Assembly: GCA_022013205.1 (NCBI GenBank)
Contig: JAKLQT010000261.1
Location: forward strand, 1 to 26,110
Reading direction: 5' to 3'
DNA length: 26,110 bases
From: Candidatus Omnitrophota bacterium
GTDB taxonomy: Bacteria; Omnitrophota; Gorgyraeia; B26-G9
Positions 8,686 through 15,765 of this stretch are shown in pieces; within the stretch, counting starts at the first letter, position 1; each line of letters opens with the position of its first letter. The translations under genes and the position numbers were made by a program. The notes under the pieces were generated by a model. That model was not told where the DNA came from, made no database searches, and saw only the letters and a list, made by a program, of their open reading frames with translations.

Positions 8686-10260
8686 TTATTTTTTAGTTTC
8701 CTTTTCCTTTAGTAATTTATACTCAATACTGTCTACCAGAGCCTGCCAGCTTGCCTCGATTATATTTTCCGAAACTCCCACTGTCCACCAGGAGTTCTTT
8801 TCATCCTGTGATTCAATAAAAACGCGTACTTTAGCCGCAGTTCCCGCTTTAGAGTCCAGAACCCGTACTTTAAAATCTGACAAATGCATCCCGGATAATT
8901 CCGGATAAAAATCACGCAGTGCCTTACGCAGGGCTCCGTCTAAAGCATTTACAGGCCCGTCACCTTCACACGCAGCATGCACCCGGGTTTTTCCCACTTT
9001 TATCTTTACGGTTGCCTCGGAAATAAGCGTATCATCCTGTCTTTTTTCAACAATAACCCTAAAGCCGTCAAGCTCAAAAAATTTGTTGAATTTTTTAAGC
9101 GTTTTTTTAATAAGCAGCTCAAAAGAGGCCTCAGCCGCTTCAAACTGATACCCCTCATACTCAAGCTCCTGTATTTGTTTATGAAGCTTCTTAGTGCTTT
9201 TATCATTTTTTCCCAAGTCAAATGACAGCTGTTTAGCCTTAAATAATATACTTGTCTTTCCGGCAAGCTCAGAAGCTAAAAAGCGCCGCTTATTACCGAC
9301 TGTCTCCGGAAGAATTTGCTCATAACTTTGAGCGTTCTTTACCATCGCGTTTATATGTACACCTGCCTTATGAGCAAACGCGGAAGTTCCTACAAAGGGC
9401 TGATTGTCCTGCTGCTTCATATTGCTTACCTCGCTCACATACCGGGAAACTTCCGTAAGCTCCTTCAGCCTTGCGTGCCCTATGGTTTTCATTTTAAGCT
9501 TCAGCTCAAGACAGGCAATGATCGCGCAAAGATCCGCGTTGCCGCAGCGTTCTCCGTAACCGTTTATCGTTCCCTGTACATGCGAGCATCCGGCCTCAAC
9601 CGCGGCAATGCTGTTGGCAACAGCCATACCATTATCATTATGAACATGAATGCCTAAATCGACACTGATAGACTCTTTTATCCGGCTGATAATTTCTTTA
9701 ACATCAGAGGTTATCGTACCCCCGTTAGTATCGCATAAAATAACACACTGGGCGCCGGCATCCTGAGCTGCGATAAGTGTTTTAAGCGCGTATTCCGGAT
9801 TATTTTTATAGCCGTCAAAAAAATGTTCCGCGTCAAAAAACGCTTTTATTTTTTTCAAACGGATGAATTTAATCGTATCTGTGATCATGCGCAGATTCTC
9901 ATCAAGCGAGGTCATTAAAACATCCTTAACATGCAAATCCCAGCTTTTGCCAAAAATTGTAATATGCTTTACCCCGGAATTAACAAGCGCCTTTAATATC
10001 AAGTCCTTGGACGCGGGCGTATCTTTTCTACGCGTGCTTCCAAAAGCAGCCACCTCTGTATTTTTAAAGTGAATTTTCTTAATAGCTTTAAAAAATTCCA
10101 AATCTTTAGGATTTGAACCCGGCCAGCCGCCTTCCAGGAAATCTACCCCTAACTCATCCAGCTTTTTAGCAATAAGAATTTTGTCGTTTACAGAGTAGGA
10201 GATGCCTTCTGTCTGGGCCCCGTCGCGAAGCGTAGTATCATATATCGTAACTTTACGCAT
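8686..10260 (-). CDS. cimA: (R)-citramalate synthase
   Basis: Condenses pyruvate and acetyl-CoA to citramalate, giving a threonine-independent route to isoleucine. About 524 residues from the chosen start. The DRE-TIM family opening YDTTLRDGAQTEG is at 7-19, the metal-binding HVHNDNG follows, and a full LeuA-type C-terminal regulatory domain is present. The length and the AQTEGISYSVNDK variant point to the long citramalate synthase class and not isopropylmalate or homocitrate synthase. Starts are possible at TTG 10290, ATG 10266 and ATG 10260. An AAGGAG at 10270-10275 sits 9 bases before ATG 10260 but only 3 before 10266, so I chose 10260. It directly follows lysC, so the two are probably one operon. 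Confidence 0.92.
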   Translation of the reverse strand: MRKVTIYDTTLRDGAQTEGISYSVNDKILIAKKLDELGVDFLEGGWPGSNPKDLEFFKAIKKIHFKNTEVAAFGSTRRKDTPASKDLILKALVNSGVKHITIFGKSWDLHVKDVLMTSLDENLRMITDTIKFIRLKKIKAFFDAEHFFDGYKNNPEYALKTLIAAQDAGAQCVILCDTNGGTITSDVKEIISRIKESISVDLGIHVHNDNGMAVANSIAAVEAGCSHVQGTINGYGERCGNADLCAIIACLELKLKMKTIGHARLKELTEVSRYVSEVSNMKQQDNQPFVGTSAFAHKAGVHINAMVKNAQSYEQILPETVGNKRRFLASELAGKTSILFKAKQLSFDLGKNDKSTKKLHKQIQELEYEGYQFEAAEASFELLIKKTLKKFNKFFELDGFRVIVEKRQDDTLISEATVKIKVGKTRVHAACEGDGPVNALDGALRKALRDFYPELSGMHLSDFKVRVLDSKAGTAAKVRVFIESQDEKNSWWTVGVSENIIEASWQALVDSIEYKLLKEKETKK

Positions 10261-10273
10261 TTCCATCAACTCC

Positions 10274-11500
10274 TTATTTTTTCTTATCAAGGCCGAATGC
10301 TGTATGTAATGCCTTTACTACTGATTCGGCTTTTTTCTTAGCTATTACGCATGAAATACTGATCTCAGAGGTTGAGATCATCTCAATATTAATCTTTTTA
10401 TCTGCCATTACCTCAAACATCTTTGCCGCTACTCCGGGATGGCTTTTCATGCCAACCCCGACAATTGAAACCTTGGCTATATTCTCATCAAATGTTACTT
10501 GTTCCGCTTTAATCTTTTTAACAATATCCCTGGCGGTCTTCAGAGACTTTTGCAGTTCAGCTTTAGGCACAGTGAAGGAGATATCCGTACGCCTGGTGCG
10601 GCTTATATTCTGAATTATCATATCCACATTAATCTGCGCATCAGCAAGGATCTTAAAAATCTTAGCCGCGATCCCCGGCTTGTCCGGGACATCACATATT
10701 GTCATTTTAGCTTCTTTTTTCTCAAGAGTTACACCGGAAATCATTACACCTTCCCACATCGCCTTTGCCTCCTTAAGGATTATCGTACCTGCTGCTTTTG
10801 AAAAACTTGACCGCACATGAATAGGTACGTTGAATTTTTTCGCGAATATTACCGAACGCGGCTGTAAGACCTGAGAGCCCAGCGATGACATCTCAAGCAT
10901 CTCATCATAACTAAGATAATCAATTTTTTGCGCCTTGGGCACTATCCGCGGGTCTGCCGTAAAAACACCCTCGACATCGGTATTCATCTCGCACATACAC
11001 CCTCCCAGGGCCTTGCTCAAAGCCACGGCTGTCAGGTTAGAACCGCCCCGCCCTAAAGTCGCGATCTCTTGATTTTTGGTCATGCCCTGAAAACCGGCGA
11101 CAATAACAATCCTTCCCTTTGCTAAATGCTGTTTGATCTTTTTCCCATCAACATTAATAAGCCTGGCCTTGGAAAAAGAAGTGTCCGTGATTATGCCTAC
11201 CTGGGCACCGGTGAATGAAATCGCCTCATACCCCAGCTTATGTATAGCCATAGCAAGCAGGGCAACAGAAACCTGCTCACCCGTAGAAACAAGCATATCA
11301 TGCTCTCTTTCAGAAGGGGTATCGGTAATCTGCTTTGCCAGTTCAATGAGCTTATCAGTAGTATCACCCAATGCCGAGACCACAACAACCACGTTATAAC
11401 CCTTTTTTTGGGTAGCTACTACCCTCCTGGCAACGTTTTTAATACACTGCGGATTGGCAACCGAGGTGCCGCCGTATTTTTGTACAATTATTTTTTTCAC
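10274..11500 (-). CDS. lysC: Aspartate kinase, monofunctional, with two ACT domains
   Basis: Phosphorylates aspartate, the entry to lysine, threonine and methionine synthesis. The protein is 408 residues. The kinase domain opens with KYGGTS at 8-13 and contains FTGAQVGIITD at 96-106, GRGGSN at 150-155 and NTDVEGVFTADP at 173-184. Two ACT domains follow (about 264-330 and 340-404, including ISTSEISISCVI), as in feedback-regulated LysC enzymes. The notable change is residue 155: relatives have Asp in GRGGSD, equivalent to the catalytic Asp202 of E. coli LysC, and here the codon is AAC (Asn). The start is GTG at 11498-11500 with no ribosome site. A promoter at 11512-11540 would start transcription about 5 bases ahead, implying a nearly leaderless mRNA. 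Confidence 0.95.
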   Translation of the reverse strand: MKKIIVQKYGGTSVANPQCIKNVARRVVATQKKGYNVVVVVSALGDTTDKLIELAKQITDTPSEREHDMLVSTGEQVSVALLAMAIHKLGYEAISFTGAQVGIITDTSFSKARLINVDGKKIKQHLAKGRIVIVAGFQGMTKNQEIATLGRGGSNLTAVALSKALGGCMCEMNTDVEGVFTADPRIVPKAQKIDYLSYDEMLEMSSLGSQVLQPRSVIFAKKFNVPIHVRSSFSKAAGTIILKEAKAMWEGVMISGVTLEKKEAKMTICDVPDKPGIAAKIFKILADAQINVDMIIQNISRTRRTDISFTVPKAELQKSLKTARDIVKKIKAEQVTFDENIAKVSIVGVGMKSHPGVAAKMFEVMADKKINIEMISTSEISISCVIAKKKAESVVKALHTAFGLDKKK

Positions 11501-11511
11501 AATGGTATATA

Positions 11512-11540
11512 ATTTTACCGCAAAAATAATATTCCGTCAA
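11512..11540 (-). promoter_or_regulatory. Predicted sigma-70 promoter of lysC
   Basis: On the minus strand the -35 is TTGACG (11535-11540) and the -10 is TAAAAT (11512-11517), 17 bases apart. Each matches 5 of 6 consensus positions. The predicted start of transcription is only about 4-6 bases before the lysC GTG codon. Confidence 0.6.
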
Positions 11541-11627
11541 TATATCAACTAAAAAATGTATTCACTCAACGATCTTTGTCAAAAATGTTTATCAAACGGT
11601 TTTCAATTATTATTTTTGACACCGTCA

Positions 11628-11660
11628 ATAAAAAAAGGGAAAACCGTTTGGCTTTCCCTT
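11628..11660 (-). terminator. Rho-independent terminator of the 42-residue ORF
   Basis: The stem is AAGGGAAA (11635-11642 on the plus strand) with TTTCCCTT (11653-11660), extended by a two-pair inner stem. Read on the minus strand, the hairpin is followed by a T run. It lies about 90 bases after the stop of the small ORF and before the lysC promoter. A partial inverted copy, CAAACGGTTTT, lies at 11593-11603. Confidence 0.75.
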
Positions 11661-11747
11661 AGTATTGTATTTAAACCCTAAACTATATTTATTTAGCAAA
11701 TAAGCGCTCAAATCCAGTTAAACTTTTTGCCCAAATGATGTTTGAAA

Positions 11748-11876
11748 TTAATTTTTATGATATGTTATATTTGTATTATAGTTGTTTCTCCTGAAAAATT
11801 TTGAGATGCCGTTGAGGCTGGCGACAAGTAACAGCATACCGAACAATCCTAAAGCCCAGATAAATTCCATGCCCAT
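11748..11876 (-). CDS. Small single-pass membrane protein of unknown function, 42 residues
   Basis: I do not recognise this protein. The frame begins with ATG at 11874-11876 and ends with TAA at 11748-11750. The start is preceded by a near-perfect AGGAGGAG ribosome site, among the strongest in the window. The peptide starts MGMEFIWALGLFGMLLLVAS, so residues 5-20 are hydrophobic enough for one membrane span. After it come a basic patch (KFFRR at 26-30) and a polar tail rich in Asn (NNYNTNITYHKN). The positive-inside rule predicts a cytoplasmic C terminus. It has its own promoter (12000-12028), a leader hairpin (11941-11970) and a terminator (11628-11660), so it is a complete monocistronic unit. 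Some risk remains that it is a chance ORF, but signal placement argues against that. Confidence 0.65.
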   Translation of the reverse strand: MGMEFIWALGLFGMLLLVASLNGISKFFRRNNYNTNITYHKN

Positions 11877-11931
11877 TTTGCACTCCTCCTAATTTTTGTC
11901 TCTTAGATACCCTAAAGCGGGATTATACAGC

Positions 11932-11970
11932 AAAAATAAAAAGATGCAGCCACATCCGTGAGTGCATCTT
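11932..11970 (-). promoter_or_regulatory. Leader hairpin with U-tract, possible attenuator
   Basis: An 8-bp stem (AAGATGCA at 11941-11948 with TGCATCTT at 11963-11970) continues as an inner CAC/GTG stem with an ATCC loop. On the minus strand it is followed by TTTATTTTT. It lies in the 5' leader between the promoter at 12000-12028 and the small ORF. An overlapping alternative hairpin (CTTCA/TGAAG, 11968-11983) shares bases with it. It may be an attenuator, or end a short RNA. Confidence 0.55.
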
Positions 11971-11999
11971 CATTCCATTGAAGTTCAAATTATGAATTA

Positions 12000-12028
12000 A
12001 CTTTACACTAATTCTGGTAAATTGTCAA
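12000..12028 (-). promoter_or_regulatory. Predicted sigma-70 promoter of the small membrane protein gene
   Basis: On the minus strand a perfect -35 TTGACA (12023-12028) lies 17 bases from the -10 TAAAGT (12000-12005, 4 of 6 matches). The expected transcript start is near 11993, giving a leader of about 120 bases. Confidence 0.6.
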
Positions 12029-12094
12029 CTAAATTTAAAATTAAAGATATAGTTTAAATTCATAAGTTAAAAAAGTCAATAAAAATCAAGCTTA

Positions 12095-12126
12095 TTGACA
12101 ACATAAGCTATTTAGCTTAGTATAAT
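12095..12126 (+). promoter_or_regulatory. Promoter of pilT copy 2 with a palindrome in a 20-bp spacer
   Basis: A perfect -35 TTGACA (12095-12100) and a perfect -10 TATAAT (12121-12126) are 20 bases apart, too far for good unaided use. The spacer contains a perfect 16-base palindrome, TAAGCTATTTAGCTTA (12104-12119). This geometry is typical of MerR-family activation. A second dyad, GTCAATAA/TTATTGAC (12075-12099), overlaps the -35. AGGAAAGG at 12153-12160 is the ribosome site. Confidence 0.6.
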
Positions 12127-12168
12127 TACATCGGAATTATCATTTAATTATCAGGAAAGGATGCCATT

Positions 12169-13209
12169 GTGAAGACAAAACAGCTTTTCGAAGAGATTGT
12201 AAAAAGGGATATCTCAGACCTCCATTTATGTGTCGGCTTACCTCCTATGATGCGGCAGGCCTCCAGTATTGAACCTATAGAAAGTACTGCTTTAACAGAG
12301 GAAGATATCAATGCCCTTCTTCTGGAAATAATACCGGAAGAAAGGCTGCTTTGCCTGAGGCAAGGTAAAGAACTTGATATCGGCCTTACTATCGGTGATG
12401 GGGCCAGATTCAGGCTCAATATATATAAAGACAGAAACGGAGTATGCGCTGCTTTCAGGTTAGTTCCTCAAAGAATAAAACCACTGGAATCTCTCGGCCT
12501 TCCGGCTGCGGTTAGGAAAGCCTGTGATATACAAAGAGGCCTTATCCTTGTTACCGGCCCAACTGGAAGCGGAAAATCAACAACGCTTGCCTCGATAATC
12601 AATAAAATTAATTTAGAGAGAAGCGCGCATATCATTACACTTGAAGACCCTATTGAGTATTTGCATGAGCATAAGCGTTGTATAATAAATCAGCGTGAAG
12701 TCGGTTCAGACACTGCAAGCTTTGCAGCCGGGCTGCGTGCTGCCTTAAGAGAAGATCCGGACATTATTCTTGTAGGTGAGATGAGAGATTTAGAGACGAT
12801 TTCCAATGCTGTAACCGCGGCAGAGACAGGCCACCTTGTTTTTGCGACCCTGCACACGCGCAATGCGGCGCAGTCAGTAAGCCGTATTATTGATGTTTTC
12901 CCTGCCGAACAGCAGGCCCAGATCAGAGTACAATTTGCCGAGGCGACTGCATTGGTTGTCTCCCAGACGCTTGTTCCTTCCCGTGACGGTTTAAGCAGGC
13001 ATCTTGCCACAGAGGTCATGGTTAACAATACAGCAATTAAGAATCTTATCAGGGAAAATAAAATCTACCAGATAAAAAATATTATAGAGTCCGGTGGTAA
13101 AGAAGGAATGCAGACAATGGACCAATCGTTGAAGTTTTTAATGGAAAGCAATAAAATTGATCAGCGGACTGCCAGGAAGTATGCTTTCGAAAAGCATTCT
13201 TTCGCCTAA
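12169..13209 (+). CDS. pilT: Type IV pilus retraction ATPase, PilT family (copy 2)
   Basis: Cytoplasmic retraction motor, the only clear plus-strand gene in the window. The protein is 346 residues. It contains RDISDLHLCVGLPP near the N terminus, Walker A GPTGSGKS at 130-137, the Asp box ITLEDPIEYLHEH at 156-168, Walker B ILVGEMRD at 200-207 and the His box AAETGHLVFATLHT at 217-230. Motif positions match copy 1 residue for residue. The start is GTG at 12169-12171, with AGGAAAGG eight bases upstream; an ATG at 12161 leads to a stop after three codons. It has its own promoter and converges with the signalling operon on the other strand, leaving 16 bases between stop codons. PilU is an alternative name. 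Confidence 0.93.
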   Translation: MKTKQLFEEIVKRDISDLHLCVGLPPMMRQASSIEPIESTALTEEDINALLLEIIPEERLLCLRQGKELDIGLTIGDGARFRLNIYKDRNGVCAAFRLVPQRIKPLESLGLPAAVRKACDIQRGLILVTGPTGSGKSTTLASIINKINLERSAHIITLEDPIEYLHEHKRCIINQREVGSDTASFAAGLRAALREDPDIILVGEMRDLETISNAVTAAETGHLVFATLHTRNAAQSVSRIIDVFPAEQQAQIRVQFAEATALVVSQTLVPSRDGLSRHLATEVMVNNTAIKNLIRENKIYQIKNIIESGGKEGMQTMDQSLKFLMESNKIDQRTARKYAFEKHSFA

Positions 13210-13225
13210 AATAGAAGTTTAATGC

Positions 13226-14161
13226 CTATTCGTCTTTTCTGCTGTCTTTTACAAAGTTGCTTCCCTCAGTCGCTTTGGCAAGTTTTTTCAATTCAGCACC
13301 GATTTCACCTATTTCCACGACATGATTTATTGCACGGTATTCGTTGGTCACAATACCTATCGAAACGGAAAGCAGCTTAATCTCCATCTGATTGCCTTGT
13401 CTGTCATTAGCAATTGTATACCCGCGTTCCCGGTCTTCCTGATTGTAAAAAGAAGGAGCGACCATGTCGAAATCATTGATAATCTTATTGCATATCGTTT
13501 CTGATTTACTTATTGTCGTCAGAAAGACAAAATCGTCACCTCCGATATGGCCGACAAAATCTTCCCGGTTACCAAGCTCATGCACAGCATTTAAAATAAT
13601 ACGCGCTGTCTCACGGATAACCTCATCACCGTGCTCAAATCCATAGGTGTCGTTAAAGGACTTAAATTTATCCAGATCCACGTAGCAAATAGCAAAGGCC
13701 GCGTTGCCTTTAATTGCCGCGTCAAGCTCGTTCATTATCGTAACATTGCCCGGCAGCCGGCTAAGAGGATTGGCATCCAGGTCACGCGTACTGCGCCGGA
13801 CAATCATTTTTATGCGCGCGACAAGTTCCTGAGGATCAAAAGGTTTTACCAGATAATCATCAGCCCCCGCGTTTATGCCCTTTATTTTATCCTGGGTTTC
13901 TCCTTTTCCGGTCAACATGATAATCGGCATATGGCGCAGTAATATATCCTTTTTCAGGATTTGACAAACCTCATGCCCGTCCATCTTCGGCATTTTATAA
14001 TCCAGTATAACTAAATCAGGTGAGGCTTTATGCACTTTTTCAAGGCCGTCTACTCCGTCTTTGGCCTCATACACTTCAAACCCTTCGCATTCAAGTATAA
14101 TCTTCAGAACATCTCTAATGTCCGGCTCATCGTCAATTATAAGAATCTTCTGTTTTACCAT
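13226..14161 (-). CDS. Response regulator with receiver and GGDEF-type (GGDDF) output domain
   Basis: Probable effector of the neighbouring histidine kinase, with c-di-GMP-related output. The protein is 311 residues. The receiver domain (about 4-120) has the acidic pair D10/D11, phospho-acceptor D54 in VILDYKMPKMDG, T84 and K106, all intact. The GGDEF domain (about 133-300) has DLDKFKSFNDTYGFEHGDE at 162-180. The signature is GGDDF (207-211) where active enzymes normally have GG(D/E)EF, so a catalytic Glu is replaced by Asp. The Asp that selects GTP in diguanylate cyclases is kept. No RxxD inhibitory site precedes the motif. The ATG at 14159-14161 has AGAGGAG five bases upstream, and the gene follows the kinase by 17 bases. 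It could be a weak cyclase or a c-di-GMP/GTP sensor. Confidence 0.9.
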   Translation of the reverse strand: MVKQKILIIDDEPDIRDVLKIILECEGFEVYEAKDGVDGLEKVHKASPDLVILDYKMPKMDGHEVCQILKKDILLRHMPIIMLTGKGETQDKIKGINAGADDYLVKPFDPQELVARIKMIVRRSTRDLDANPLSRLPGNVTIMNELDAAIKGNAAFAICYVDLDKFKSFNDTYGFEHGDEVIRETARIILNAVHELGNREDFVGHIGGDDFVFLTTISKSETICNKIINDFDMVAPSFYNQEDRERGYTIANDRQGNQMEIKLLSVSIGIVTNEYRAINHVVEIGEIGAELKKLAKATEGSNFVKDSRKDE

Positions 14162-14178
14162 TGTACTCCTCTATCACG

Positions 14179-15759
14179 TTAGTTTATTTTTAATTGCGTT
14201 TCTTTAATTTGCGCAATAGATAAACTGAAATGGAAAGTTGTCCCCTTGCCGATTTCACTGGTAACCCAGATCTCACCCTTATGCGCCTCAATGATCTTCT
14301 TTACAAGAGACAGTCCCAGGCCTGTACCTTTTTTCTCCGCATTGATGGAATTGTCAACGCGGTAGAACTCGTCAAACAAACGCGGAATATCATTTTCGCT
14401 TATTCCGATACCGGAGTCAGCTATTTCTACATTAATGAATTTTTCTCCGGGTTTGATCCGTATTGTTATTGAACCTTGTTCAGGGGTGAATTTCATCGCG
14501 TTTGCGATCAAATTTATAAATACACGCGATATCTGGCTGGAGTCCATCCAAACCATAATGTCCTCATCAGGCATTTCAAGCTTAAGGCTGATATTCTTTT
14601 CATCAGTCTGCGGGAAGAATAAGTCCGCGATGCTCTTGATGATCTCATTAAGGGCTGAATGTTTAATGCTCATACAGATCTTACCTGATTCAATACGGGC
14701 AATATCCAGAAGGTCATTTACCAGTTTAATCAATTCATCACTGTGAATATTGATTTTATTAAGCTTTTCAGCCTGCACAGCGCTTACCTCTCCTAATCGT
14801 CCCGCGCTTAAAATAGCCGCGTAACCCTTGATTGATGTCAGCGGTGTACGTAATTCATGCGATACGGCAGAAACAAAGTCTGATTTCATCTGATTAAGTT
14901 TTATAAGCTGTTTATTTGCTTCGGCTAATTCTTTTGTGCGTTCCTGCACACGAATTTCCAACTGATCATGAGAACGCTTTAACTGGGCGTAAAGCCGCGC
15001 ATTGTCAAGTGCAATACCGAGCTGGTTGGACAGGATAAAAAGCGAATCAATATCCCCTTCAGATACATAATTATAACTTGTTTGATTACCGACAAAAATA
15101 TATCCCTCAACAGACTCCTTGATTACCATAGGCACAATAACAAAAGAGGATACTTCAAATAATTCCAGCCAGGCCTTTTGTTCCTCAGTAGCGGTTTCCC
15201 CGCTTTTGACCCAGATAGAAGACCCTGTTTCTAAAACATTTTTCAAAAATTCCTTTTCAATGTTTGCCTGTTCGACCTTGCGGATCAGCATTGAGGAAAA
15301 ACCAATAGCTGCTTTACATTCAAGTATTTGGGTATCCTTATTTTTTAGAAATATTATAGTCTTTTCGAATCCGAGCTTAAGGATAAGCGGTTCTGTTATC
15401 TGAGAGAAAAGCTTTTCAGTCTCCAGAGTTGAACTGATCAGTTTGCCTAGTTCGTGCAGTGTGTAAAGCCCGTTGATCTTTTTGTCTAACTGCTCCTGCG
15501 TGCGGTTTAACTCTAAGTCAGTACGGATAATAATTTTCGCTTGTTCATCAAGTTCACCATAGGCATTTCTTAGTTTATCTAAGGCGTGCTGCATTTTATC
15601 TATCTGTTCGCGTTCTTCGCGCGATATTTCAGCAAGATAAGCAAGTAAAACAAGCAGAATGAAACCGCCCATAAGCTTTGCGACCATGTTGTTAACAATA
15701 ACAACAACACTCAATACCGCGGCTCCGATTATGAGTATCAGCCATATATTAATTTTCAT
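14179..15759 (-). CDS. GAF-domain sensor histidine kinase
   Basis: Membrane-anchored two-component kinase of 526 residues. Two hydrophobic segments lie at about 5-23 and 29-43 with almost no periplasmic loop, so the signal is probably intracellular or passed by a partner protein. A coiled coil (about 47-95) leads to a GAF domain (about 105-255) and a second coiled coil (260-290). The HisKA H box SHELRTPLTSIKG carries H301. The ATPase has the N box NLIANAMKF (416-424), ADSGIGIS (447-454) and KGTGLGLSLVKK (477-488). The ATG at 15757-15759 is 6 bases after the FIST gene stop, with GGAGA upstream. The gene order suggests the FIST protein supplies the signal and the GGDDF regulator receives the phosphate. 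Confidence 0.93.
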   Translation of the reverse strand: MKINIWLILIIGAAVLSVVVIVNNMVAKLMGGFILLVLLAYLAEISREEREQIDKMQHALDKLRNAYGELDEQAKIIIRTDLELNRTQEQLDKKINGLYTLHELGKLISSTLETEKLFSQITEPLILKLGFEKTIIFLKNKDTQILECKAAIGFSSMLIRKVEQANIEKEFLKNVLETGSSIWVKSGETATEEQKAWLELFEVSSFVIVPMVIKESVEGYIFVGNQTSYNYVSEGDIDSLFILSNQLGIALDNARLYAQLKRSHDQLEIRVQERTKELAEANKQLIKLNQMKSDFVSAVSHELRTPLTSIKGYAAILSAGRLGEVSAVQAEKLNKINIHSDELIKLVNDLLDIARIESGKICMSIKHSALNEIIKSIADLFFPQTDEKNISLKLEMPDEDIMVWMDSSQISRVFINLIANAMKFTPEQGSITIRIKPGEKFINVEIADSGIGISENDIPRLFDEFYRVDNSINAEKKGTGLGLSLVKKIIEAHKGEIWVTSEIGKGTTFHFSLSIAQIKETQLKIN

Positions 15760-15765
15760 TCTAAG

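Noticed and set aside
10288..10290. TTG as the cimA start
   Set aside because: The AAGGAG ribosome site lies downstream of it and points to ATG 10260 (or 10266).
11915..11925. TATAAT on the minus strand just before the 42-residue ORF
   Set aside because: No usable -35 lies 16-18 bases upstream, and the promoter at 12000-12028 is better formed.
12144..12419. Minus-strand frame of 91 residues opposite pilT2
   Set aside because: It is fully antisense to a strongly supported PilT, with no ribosome site or recognisable domain.
13205..13230. Bidirectional terminator between the convergent pilT2 and GGDDF gene
   Set aside because: Only 16 bases separate the stops and no proper stem with T-run could be found.
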